A stretch of DNA of 8,030 bases from NBML01 sp029939535 (lineage in GTDB: Bacteria; Desulfobacterota; Desulfobacteria; Desulfobacterales; Desulfobacteraceae), in assembly GCA_029939535.1 (NCBI GenBank), contig JAOZST010000176.1, positions 1 to 8,030 of the forward strand. Direction: 5' to 3'. Below, one piece after another: positions 1-5,520 of this stretch (position 1 is the first letter of the stretch; every line of letters begins with the position of its first letter). The translations under genes were made by a program, and so were the position numbers. The notes under the pieces are model-generated. The model did not search any database and had not been told where the DNA came from. It was given only the letters and a program-made list of their open reading frames with translations.

Positions 1-53
1 CTGCTGACACGGGGATTTTCAGTCCCCTGCTCTACCGACTGAGCTACCTGGGC
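1..53 (-). tRNA. tRNA-Phe (anticodon GAA), 3' part cut off by the window edge
   Basis: Read on the minus strand, position 53 begins the acceptor strand GCCCAGG. It is followed by TA, a D arm (GCTC, loop AGTCGGTA, GAGC) and an anticodon arm GGGGA-CTGAAAA-TCCCC. The seven-base loop has GAA at its centre, which decodes phenylalanine codons UUC and UUU. The variable loop GTGTC and the first T-stem bases follow before the window ends. The D arm, anticodon arm and variable loop match my memory of E. coli tRNA-Phe almost base for base. The T arm, the 3' acceptor strand and any encoded CCA lie outside the window. The gene has its own promoter just upstream and lies 73 bp beyond the rsmE stop codon on the same strand. 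Confidence 0.95.
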
Positions 54-69
54 TCGGACAACAGGAGGC

Positions 70-98
70 TTTATATGTTTTTTGAAAAATTAAGTCAA
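70..98 (-). promoter_or_regulatory. sigma-70 type promoter of tRNA-Phe
   Basis: On the minus strand there is a -35 box TTGACT (93-98), a 17-base spacer and a -10 box TATAAA (70-75). Each box matches the consensus at five of six positions and the spacing is ideal. The bases just after the -10 box are GCCTCC, a GC-rich discriminator, and the expected start site lies about ten bases before the tRNA 5' end. GC-rich discriminators are a known mark of stable-RNA promoters under stringent control. Growth-rate control here is inferred from that feature. Confidence 0.8.
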
Positions 99-126
99 GA
101 AAAAAATGCATGCCAGACTAAATTTA

Positions 127-858
127 TCATATATCCCCAAGAATATGCTGGATTAAAGTGGTGGCACATATTGCAGCGGTTTCTGCCCTCAGGATTCTCG
201 GCCCAAGGGAATAGGCCTTAAATCCTTTTGATTCTGTCAGTTTTATTTCCGGATCTGTGAACCCGCCTTCAGGTCCGATTAAAATAATTGTTTTGCTGTT
301 TGAATGAGCTGGAGCTAACTGAGTCAAAGGATGGTTTGATTTTTCCCAGAAGGCTAATCTCTGGTTGAAATTTTCTGACAGATCAAGGATTTCCTGGAAA
401 CTTCTGGGTTCCTGGATGGATACAAAGCAGCTTCTTCTGCATTGTTTTATTGATTCCCTGGCAATGGTTTCCCAGCGCTGGATTCTTTTTTGCAATCGCT
501 TGGAGTCTGGAGTGGGAATGGCCCGCTCACAGAAAAAAGGAATCCATTCATTGATGCCAAGCTGGGTTAAGTGTTTAATCACAAGATCCATTTTTTTATC
601 TTTAAGCATCCCACAGCATACAGTCAAATTAAGTTTTGACTCTGTAGTTGAAGGATGCTGAGAATTCAGGTGTATTTCAATCAGTGCAGGGCCAGCAGTA
701 AGGATATCACCTTCATAATCCACTCCATCCCCATTGGTTAGATGGATGGAATTGCCTGTTTTGAGTCTGAGGACCCTGTATATATGTCTGGCATCCTGGC
801 CTTTGATTACCGCCTTTGTGCCATTTATATTTTCTTTTGGGATCAGAAATTTTTGCAT
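127..858 (-). CDS. rsmE: 16S rRNA (uracil(1498)-N3)-methyltransferase RsmE
   Basis: A complete 243-residue protein of normal length for RsmE. This cytoplasmic enzyme uses S-adenosylmethionine to methylate N3 of U1498 in helix 44 of 16S rRNA, in the small subunit near the decoding site. The N-terminal part (about residues 1-70) is the PUA-like RNA-binding domain, with the typical D-A-R-H-I-Y-R-V-L-R-L run at 22-32. The rest is the SPOUT methyltransferase domain with a C-terminal trefoil knot. Its signature motifs are intact: I-G-P-E-G-G-F at 194-200 and L-G-P-R-I-L-R-A-E-T-A at 218-228, which form the cofactor pocket. The A-R-E-S-I-K-Q-C-R-R-S stretch (133-143) corresponds to the family's conserved E-Q-S-x-R region. 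The start is ATG at 856-858. A possible Shine-Dalgarno AAGGGA (871-876 on this strand) is 12 bases away, which is rather long. A weak promoter candidate is TTGACG (959-964) followed 18 bases later by GAGAAT. The gene is divergent from the acidic-protein gene at 1060. Confidence 0.96.
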   Translation of the reverse strand: MQKFLIPKENINGTKAVIKGQDARHIYRVLRLKTGNSIHLTNGDGVDYEGDILTAGPALIEIHLNSQHPSTTESKLNLTVCCGMLKDKKMDLVIKHLTQLGINEWIPFFCERAIPTPDSKRLQKRIQRWETIARESIKQCRRSCFVSIQEPRSFQEILDLSENFNQRLAFWEKSNHPLTQLAPAHSNSKTIILIGPEGGFTDPEIKLTESKGFKAYSLGPRILRAETAAICATTLIQHILGDI

Positions 859-975
859 ATTGTATTTTGTTCCCTTAATTTTATGCGGACGTATTTTTAT
901 TAAATATGTGAATCCAGAATAAAATACAATGGATATTCTCTTTTATCGAGCTTTGGTCCGTCAAGTTTTAATCTG

Positions 976-1004
976 TTGACACTTTCTTTGCACTTTGATA
1001 TTTT
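976..1004 (+). promoter_or_regulatory. candidate promoter of the acidic repeat-protein gene
   Basis: A perfect -35 box TTGACA (976-981) is followed by 17 bases and a -10 box TATTTT (999-1004, four of six consensus positions). Transcription would begin near 1011, giving a leader of about 50 bases before the ATG at 1060. The reading frame remains open upstream through a TTG at 976, but that codon lies inside the -35 box, so it is not the start. The surrounding intergenic stretch (859-1059) is AT-rich and shows no other gene, RNA or repeat that I can support. Confidence 0.55.
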
Positions 1005-1059
1005 TTTTGTCCATGGATATGTGCTTGTGCTGCTATATAAGGACAAAAGTGAGGGATTT

Positions 1060-1613
1060 ATGGGTAATGATCTAGAACAGGAAGACGAGATTATCGAATT
1101 AACACAGGTGGTTGATGATGATTTTTTAAATGTTTCTGAACAGGATGTGCAAGGTCAGGATGCCTTAGATCATGATGCCTTAGATCATGATACATTAGAT
1201 CATGATACATTAGACCAGGAAATAATTGAACTCACAGATATCCACACCAATACAGATGAAGTTCAGGCAGANNNNNNNNNNNNNNNNNNNNNNNNNNNNN
1301 NNNNNNNNNNNNNNNNNNNNNNNNNNNNNNNNNNNNNNNNNNNNNNNNNNNNNNNNNNNNNNNNNNNNNNNCAGATGAAGTTCAGGCAGAAGAGCCCGAT
1401 GATAATGATCTGGATATGGAATCAGTGCTGATGGGTGATTCCTCCATCAGTCAGGAACAGGTTGATGCCGCCCTTGAGAGGGTGATTGAAAAGAAATTTG
1501 CAGAAAAAATTGAAAAAATTCTTTTTGAAGTCATGGAAAGAGTAATTGAAAAAGAGGTTGTAGATCTTAAAGCTCGTTTGCAAAAAGATCTTGATGAAAT
1601 CGGAAATACCTGA
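1060..1613 (+). CDS. acidic repeat protein with C-terminal helical block, possible distant PopZ-like scaffold (interrupted by N gap)
   Basis: I do not recognise this as a named gene. The start is ATG 1060, with GAGG (1051-1054) five bases before it. The left part gives 70 residues. E-I-I-E-L-T occurs at 10-15 and again at 54-59, flanking a D-rich linker of pentapeptide repeats (34-53). After the 100-N gap the frame resumes and gives 79 residues to the TGA at 1611. These are an acidic stretch, then a charged amphipathic helical region from about S-Q-E-Q-V-D to the end, rich in E, K, V, I and L. The N run shifts the apparent frame, but both flanks read sensibly, so this is an assembly effect and not a broken gene. 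No signal peptide or membrane segment is visible. If the flanking 19-base repeats are one and the same, the protein is about 144 residues. The architecture (L-T motifs, acidic linker, C-terminal helices) and the place before valS resemble PopZ/DUF2497 of Alphaproteobacteria. That is inference from memory; an unrelated coiled-coil protein remains possible. Confidence 0.85.
1159..1218 (+). repeat. four 15-bp in-frame tandem repeats (pentapeptide D-A/T-L-D-H)
   Basis: Units start at 1159, 1174, 1189 and 1204. Units 1 and 2 are identical (GATGCCTTAGATCAT). Unit 3 changes the second codon (GATACATTAGATCAT), and unit 4 also changes the last two codons (GATACATTAGACCAG). They encode D-A-L-D-H, D-A-L-D-H, D-T-L-D-H and D-T-L-D-Q. 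A more degenerate unit (D-V-Q-G-Q, 1144-1158) precedes them. Near-identity at the DNA level points to recent expansion by slippage or unequal exchange. Units of 15 bases leave the frame intact, so copy number can vary the linker length. Confidence 0.95.
1253..1390 (+). repeat. identical 19-base sequences on both sides of the N gap
   Basis: CAGATGAAGTTCAGGCAGA occurs at 1253-1271, ending exactly at the first N, and again at 1372-1390, beginning right after the last N. Both copies are read in the same codon phase and encode D-E-V-Q-A. There are two explanations. The contig ends may overlap by 19 bases and were never merged. Alternatively, there may be an array of 15-base D-E-V-Q-A units that the assembler could not cross: after the left copy, GCA-GA could continue as the next GAT. 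Confidence 0.9.
1272..1371. other. assembly gap of exactly 100 N
   Basis: The run is exactly 100 bases, the usual placeholder for a scaffold gap of unknown size, so its length should not be trusted. To keep the gene open, the true number of bases between the flanks must leave remainder 2 on division by 3 (or the two flanks are one sequence). 100 leaves remainder 1, which is why the gene looks frameshifted here. Confidence 0.98.
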
Positions 1614-1622
1614 GTTCAGGTA
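1607..1622. promoter_or_regulatory. 16-bp palindrome at the end of the acidic-protein gene
   Basis: TACCTGAGTTCAGGTA has two perfect 7-bp arms around a central GT and overlaps the TGA stop codon (1611-1613). The spacing is too tight for a full RNA hairpin, since a four-base loop would leave six pairs. A dimeric protein-binding site is therefore as likely as an RNA element. It lies 79 bases before the valS ATG. Its function is unknown. Confidence 0.4.
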
Positions 1623-1645
1623 AAATAATTTATGTAAAAGGTTTT

Positions 1646-1672
1646 GGGGATTTATCAAATAATCCCCTTTTT
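1646..1672 (+). terminator. rho-independent terminator or attenuator-like hairpin before valS
   Basis: GGGGATT (1646-1652) pairs with AATCCCC (1661-1667) around an 8-base loop and is followed by TTTTT (1668-1672). It lies 32 bases after the stop of the acidic-protein gene and ends 15 bases before the valS Shine-Dalgarno sequence. It can end the upstream transcript. Because it leaves no room for a separate valS promoter behind it, it may be partial or conditional. Confidence 0.7.
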
Positions 1673-1687
1673 CATTAATATGGGTTT

Positions 1688-1693
1688 GAGGAG
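1688..1693 (+). promoter_or_regulatory. Shine-Dalgarno sequence that fixes the valS start
   Basis: GAGGAG sits seven bases before ATG 1701, which is ideal spacing. The frame is open further upstream through TTG 1644 and ATG 1680. TTG 1644 lies immediately before and reads through the terminator stem, and neither codon has a comparable ribosome-binding site. Confidence 0.85.
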
Positions 1694-1700
1694 TGAAAAT

Positions 1701-4436
1701 ATGGGTTCGGATTCTCTGGACAAAGGGTATGAGCCAAAGGGTATTGAAGAAAAATGGTATAAATACTGGCTTGATAACGGATTTTTCAAGGCAAAAGATA
1801 AAAGTGATAAAAAAGCTTTTTCCATTGTTATACCGCCGCCAAATGTCACTGGCGTACTGCACATGGGTCATGCCCTGAATAATGTGATTCAGGATATCAT
1901 GTGCCGGTACAGGCGCCTTCTTGGATACAATGTTCTGTGGATGCCGGGAACAGATCATGCAGGAATTGCCACCCAGAATGTGGTGGAAAGGGACCTGGCT
2001 GCCCAGGGCCGGACAAGGGATCAGCTGGGCAGGGAAGAATTCATAGAACAGGTTTGGAAATGGCGTGAAAAATCAGGCGGAGCAATCATTAACCAGCTTA
2101 AACGCCTGGGCGCATCCTGTGATTGGGACCGGGAACGGTTTACCATGGATGAAGGGCTTTCCGAAGCGGTCCGCAAGGTTTTTGTCAGGCTTTACAAGGA
2201 AGGCCTGATCTACGAGGGCCAGTATATCATTAACTGGTGTCCCCGGTGCAAAACAGCCCTGGCAGATCTTGAAGTTGAATACGAGGAAAAAGATTCCTAT
2301 CTCTATTATATCCGTTATCCCTTTACGGACTCAAAAAACAAGGACTCAAAAAACAAGGACCAGAAAAATAAGGACCAGAAAAGTAAGGGTCATAAGAATA
2401 AGGATCAAAAAAAAGGTCTCATAGTCGCCACAACCCGGCCTGAAACAATGTTCGGGGATACAGCCCTGGCTGTGAACCCTGACGACCCTCGTTTTAAGGA
2501 TCTTGTTGAGACGGAAGTTGTCCTGCCCCTTACGGACAGAACCATCCCCATTATCCGGGACGAATATGTGGATACTGAATTTGGCACCGGCGCCCTGAAA
2601 GTCACCCCGGCCCATGATCCCAATGATTTTAATCTGGGAGAAAAACATGGACTTGCCAAGCTTAAGGTGATTGGCGATGACGGGTGTATGCTGGAAACTG
2701 CTGGAAAATTTGCCGGGCTGGACAGGGCAGAATGCAGAAAACAGGCAGTGGAAGAACTGATTGAACTGGGTTTACTGGAAAAAAAGGTTTCCATAAAACA
2801 CAGTGTGGGCAATTGTTATCGATGCCACACCGATGTGGAACCATCCATTTCCAAGCAATGGTTTGTAAAGGTAGCTCCCCTTGCTGAAAAAGCATCTGAA
2901 GCTGTCCGCAGCGGCCGTACAAAAATCATTCCTGATATCTGGTCCAAAACCTATTTTGAGTGGATGGATAATATCCGGGACTGGTGTATTTCCCGCCAGA
3001 TATGGTGGGGACACAGAATTCCGGTGTGGAAGTGCCCGGAATGCAGGGCAGTCATTGTGGAGGAAACAGATCCCACAGAATGTCCCACCTGCGGTTCAAA
3101 GGAAATAGTTCAGGAAACCGATGTACTGGATACCTGGTTTTCCAGCGCGCTCTGGCCTTTTTCAACCATGGGATGGCCTGAAAACACAGACCTTTTAAAA
3201 ACATTCTACCCCACCAATGTTCTGGTCACGGGTTTTGATATTCTGTTTTTCTGGGTTGCCCGGATGATGATGATGGGCATCCATTTTATGGATGATGAGG
3301 TCCCCTTTGATGATGTTTATATCCATGCCCTGGTCAGGGATGAACATGGAAAGAAGATGAGCAAGTCCAAGGGCAATGTCATTGATCCCTTAAAGGTGAT
3401 TGATGAATACGGGGCAGATGCCTTTAGATTTACCCTGGCAGCCTTTGCCGCCCAGGGAAGGGATGTGAAGATGTCTGAATCCAGGGTGGAAGGATACCGG
3501 AATTTTGTGAATAAACTCTGGAATGCCTCAAGATTTGCCCTCATGCACATCACCCAGAAGGATACTGTCATTGATCAAAACAAATTATCTCTGGCTGAAA
3601 AATGGATTCTGTCCAGGTCAGCGGCCACTGCCCTTGCCGTAAAAGAGGGCATTGAAAATTATAGATTTAATGAGGCTGCTTCCGCAGCATATCAGTTTGT
3701 CTGGCATGAATTCTGCGACTGGTTCCTTGAAATGGCCAAGCCCGCCCTCTATGAAAAAGAGGGGGTTCAGCGCAGGGATACAGCCAGAAGTGTATTGTCC
3801 AGGGTGCTGGAAGATATCATCGTCATGCTTCATCCTTTTATGCCCTTTGTGACCGAGGAAATTTACAATATCCTGCCAGCCACCAGTGGATCTGTTATGA
3901 ACGCTGCCTTCCCCTATGACGAAACAGTCTATGGGAACAATCGGAATGAGAAAATTGAAAAGAACATGGGATTTGTGTTTGGGCTTATCTCGGATATCCG
4001 GAATATCAGGAGTGAGATGAATATCCAGCCCTCAATGAAGATTAAGGTGCTTGCCAATACAGAGGATGAAAAGGAAAAGATCATTATCGCGGAAAATAAA
4101 ACCGTCATAGTGAACCTGGCTTCCCTGGAAAGCTTTTATTTCTGTGATGCTGAAAATCTTCCCAGTTCATCTGCAACATCTGTAACCGGTAATACAACCT
4201 GTTTTGTTTCCCTGGAAGGGGTGATTGATTTTGAAAAGGAAATCAAACGGCTGGAAAAGGATTTGGAGAAAAATACAAAAGAGCTTTTGGGCGTACAAAA
4301 AAGACTGAACAATGAAAGCTTTCTTGATAAAGCTCCTGAAAAGGTCATTGCAAAAGTAAAAGCCCAGCATGCAGAACTGGAAGAAAAAAATGAAAAACTT
4401 CAGACCAACCTGGAGCGGATCAAGAATATGAAATAA
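1701..4436 (+). CDS. valS: valyl-tRNA synthetase
   Basis: A complete 911-residue class I aminoacyl-tRNA synthetase that charges tRNA-Val with valine using ATP in the cytoplasm and hydrolyses mischarged threonyl-tRNA-Val. The Rossmann-fold active site carries P-P-P-N-V-T-G at 45-51 with the HIGH-class motif H-M-G-H at 54-57, and K-M-S-K-S at 552-556. The CP1 editing domain starts around T-T-R-P-E-T-M (244-250), with the conserved G-T-G-A and H-D-P-N-D-F region near 295-310. Cysteine pairs at 180/183, 372/375, 445/448 and 461/464 look like zinc-ribbon ligands. The anticodon-binding helical domain follows the catalytic core. A basic and acidic coiled coil (about 838-911) matches the ValRS C-terminal tRNA-binding arm. 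The oddity is a lysine-rich repeat insertion at residues 210-238, just before the editing motif. The start is set by GAGGAG seven bases upstream. A hairpin with a T-tract precedes the gene. It ends convergently with the diguanylate cyclase gene, with 36 bases between stops and no convincing terminator. Confidence 0.98.
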   Translation: MGSDSLDKGYEPKGIEEKWYKYWLDNGFFKAKDKSDKKAFSIVIPPPNVTGVLHMGHALNNVIQDIMCRYRRLLGYNVLWMPGTDHAGIATQNVVERDLAAQGRTRDQLGREEFIEQVWKWREKSGGAIINQLKRLGASCDWDRERFTMDEGLSEAVRKVFVRLYKEGLIYEGQYIINWCPRCKTALADLEVEYEEKDSYLYYIRYPFTDSKNKDSKNKDQKNKDQKSKGHKNKDQKKGLIVATTRPETMFGDTALAVNPDDPRFKDLVETEVVLPLTDRTIPIIRDEYVDTEFGTGALKVTPAHDPNDFNLGEKHGLAKLKVIGDDGCMLETAGKFAGLDRAECRKQAVEELIELGLLEKKVSIKHSVGNCYRCHTDVEPSISKQWFVKVAPLAEKASEAVRSGRTKIIPDIWSKTYFEWMDNIRDWCISRQIWWGHRIPVWKCPECRAVIVEETDPTECPTCGSKEIVQETDVLDTWFSSALWPFSTMGWPENTDLLKTFYPTNVLVTGFDILFFWVARMMMMGIHFMDDEVPFDDVYIHALVRDEHGKKMSKSKGNVIDPLKVIDEYGADAFRFTLAAFAAQGRDVKMSESRVEGYRNFVNKLWNASRFALMHITQKDTVIDQNKLSLAEKWILSRSAATALAVKEGIENYRFNEAASAAYQFVWHEFCDWFLEMAKPALYEKEGVQRRDTARSVLSRVLEDIIVMLHPFMPFVTEEIYNILPATSGSVMNAAFPYDETVYGNNRNEKIEKNMGFVFGLISDIRNIRSEMNIQPSMKIKVLANTEDEKEKIIIAENKTVIVNLASLESFYFCDAENLPSSSATSVTGNTTCFVSLEGVIDFEKEIKRLEKDLEKNTKELLGVQKRLNNESFLDKAPEKVIAKVKAQHAELEEKNEKLQTNLERIKNMK
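2328..2417 (+). repeat. 15-bp in-frame tandem repeats inside valS (lysine-rich pentapeptides)
   Basis: Six units start at 2328, 2343, 2358, 2373, 2388 and 2403. The first two are identical (GACTCAAAAAACAAG); the next two begin with GACCAG. Later units decay, the fifth to G-H-K-N-K and the sixth to D-Q-K-K-G. They encode D-S-K-N-K twice, D-Q-K-N-K, D-Q-K-S-K and so on. The array lies between the Y-P-F-T strand end and the G-L-I-V-A-T-T-R-P-E-T start of the editing domain. In ordinary ValRS this spot is, as far as I recall, a short loop. The array looks like a surface loop lengthened by repeat expansion. Confidence 0.93.
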
Positions 4437-4472
4437 TAAATTATGAAGTAACAGGTTGTGAAAAGGTAAAAG

Positions 4473-5369
4473 TCAGGAAAAGGTTAATTTATTACGTCCT
4501 GTTTCCTTGGATTTGTACAATGCTTTGTCTGTGCGTTTGATAAAGGCAGTGAAGTCTTCTTCCTTGAGGACTTCACTTGCCCCGAGGCTCACCGTGACGG
4601 AAACTTTTTTACCATCTTCCGGTTTAAAGATTTCAGCAGCAATTTTATCTTTTATTCTGGCACCTACCACGCAGGCCTTTTTAATGCCTGTCTCAGGCAG
4701 GATGATGGCAAACTCTTCTCCACCGTATCGATAGGCTGAGTCCATGGAACGCATGCAGGAACTGATAATCCTGCCGATCTGCATCAAGACTTTGTCCCCT
4801 TCAAGATGGCCCCAGGTATCATTGTAGTTTTTGAAAAAATCAATATCCAGGATCAGCAGGGATAAAGGTCTGGAATATCTGGCATAACGTTTGATTTCCT
4901 GTTTAATCTGCCGGAAAAATTGCCGGGAGTTATAAAGACCTGTCAGGGCATCTGTAATGGCGAGTTTTTCCATTTCATTGAGCAGTTTTGCACGTTCTTT
5001 CTTTGTTTCAGACTCCCGGAGCACCCGTTTGATTCTCAGGTCCAGTTCCTCAAACCTGAAAGGCTTAAAAATAAAATCACTGGCACCGGCCTTTACTGCT
5101 TCTTCATAGGAGTAATCAGCACTGAAACCGGTCATGACCATGACATCAATATCGTATTTTGCCTTGATTATTTTGGTGAGCTCAAGACCATCCATACCCT
5201 GCATCATTATGTCTGTAATTACTACATCGGCATTAAATGTTTCCAGAATGGACAAAGCTTTTTTGGCATTTAACGCACTTTTAACATCATAGGAGAGGAT
5301 TTTGAGATATTCTTCTACAGAATCTTTGATCGCAGTATCATCATCGACAATCAGAATGGAGCCCGACAT
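4473..5369 (-). CDS. response regulator with GGDEF domain (diguanylate cyclase)
   Basis: A complete 298-residue protein with a receiver domain fused to a diguanylate cyclase, which makes cyclic di-GMP from two GTP. Receiver (about 4-118): acidic cluster D9-D10-D11, phospho-acceptor D53 in I-T-D-I-M-M, T80, and K102 in F-K-P. A charged helix (about 118-137) links it to the GGDEF domain, which opens with the usual D-A-L-T-G-L-Y-N (140-147). The active-site loop is G-G-E-E-F at 216-220, an active variant. An inhibitory I-site R-S-M-D (207-210) lies exactly five residues before it, so product feedback inhibition is expected. The metal-binding D-I-D-x-F-K stretch (175-180) is present. No signal peptide or membrane segment is seen, so the protein is cytosolic. 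The start ATG 5367-5369 has AGGAG eight bases upstream. No histidine kinase is adjacent, so its partner must be encoded elsewhere. The layout resembles a single-receiver version of PleD; the process it controls cannot be told from here. Confidence 0.96.
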   Translation of the reverse strand: MSGSILIVDDDTAIKDSVEEYLKILSYDVKSALNAKKALSILETFNADVVITDIMMQGMDGLELTKIIKAKYDIDVMVMTGFSADYSYEEAVKAGASDFIFKPFRFEELDLRIKRVLRESETKKERAKLLNEMEKLAITDALTGLYNSRQFFRQIKQEIKRYARYSRPLSLLILDIDFFKNYNDTWGHLEGDKVLMQIGRIISSCMRSMDSAYRYGGEEFAIILPETGIKKACVVGARIKDKIAAEIFKPEDGKKVSVTVSLGASEVLKEEDFTAFIKRTDKALYKSKETGRNKLTFS

Positions 5370-5411
5370 GTTTTTATCTCCTGGAAATGATTTATGTTAC
5401 ATGAGCTTATC

Positions 5412-5440
5412 TTGACTATTTTAGCTTCTATTGATAAATA
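5412..5440 (+). promoter_or_regulatory. tentative lepA promoter
   Basis: TTGACT (5412-5417), 17 bases, then TAAATA (5435-5440). The -35 box is good and the -10 box is weak (three of six); GATAAA at 5433 with a 15-base spacer is an alternative. The leader would be about 75 bases. The rest of the 5370-5520 divergent region is AT-rich; I see no clear promoter for the minus-strand gene. Confidence 0.3.
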
Positions 5441-5452
5441 TACTGATCAATA
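5429..5452. promoter_or_regulatory. 24-bp imperfect palindrome, possible operator
   Basis: The outer arms TATTGAT (5429-5435) and ATCAATA (5446-5452) are perfect inverted copies. Counting the inner bases, 10 of 12 position pairs match around a centre at 5440/5441. The site lies in the middle of the divergent intergenic region and overlaps the tentative lepA -10 box. It fits a site for a dimeric regulator acting on one or both genes, though the sequence is AT-rich and chance symmetry is possible. Confidence 0.4.
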
Positions 5453-5511
5453 CATAAAAACAAAATTTAGCGAGATAGTAGATATTTGTCAACTCTTAGT
5501 TTGGATAGTTT

Positions 5512-5515
5512 GGAG
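5512..5515 (+). promoter_or_regulatory. Shine-Dalgarno sequence supporting the TTG start of lepA
   Basis: GGAG lies five bases before TTG 5521. No ATG or GTG occurs in frame between here and the conserved GTPase N-terminus, so TTG is the supported start. Confidence 0.7.
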
Positions 5516-5520
5516 CTCAA

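Noticed and set aside
99..126. GCATGC followed by a T7 run on the minus strand after rsmE, as a terminator
   Set aside because: The palindrome has no loop and cannot form a useful stem; the T-run alone is not enough.
976..1059. N-terminal extension of the acidic protein from TTG 976
   Set aside because: The TTG is part of a perfect -35 box and the extension is hydrophobic and unlike the rest. ATG 1060 has a Shine-Dalgarno sequence.
1644..1700. Longer valS start at TTG 1644 (or ATG 1680)
   Set aside because: TTG 1644 would translate through the terminator hairpin, and neither codon has a good ribosome-binding site. ATG 1701 has GAGGAG at seven bases and begins where ValRS proteins usually begin.
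4434..4494. 10-bp inverted repeat TAATAAATTA / TAATTTATTA across the convergent valS and diguanylate cyclase ends
   Set aside because: It is made only of A and T, has a 41-base loop and no T-tract, so it is a poor terminator and may be chance in AT-rich DNA.
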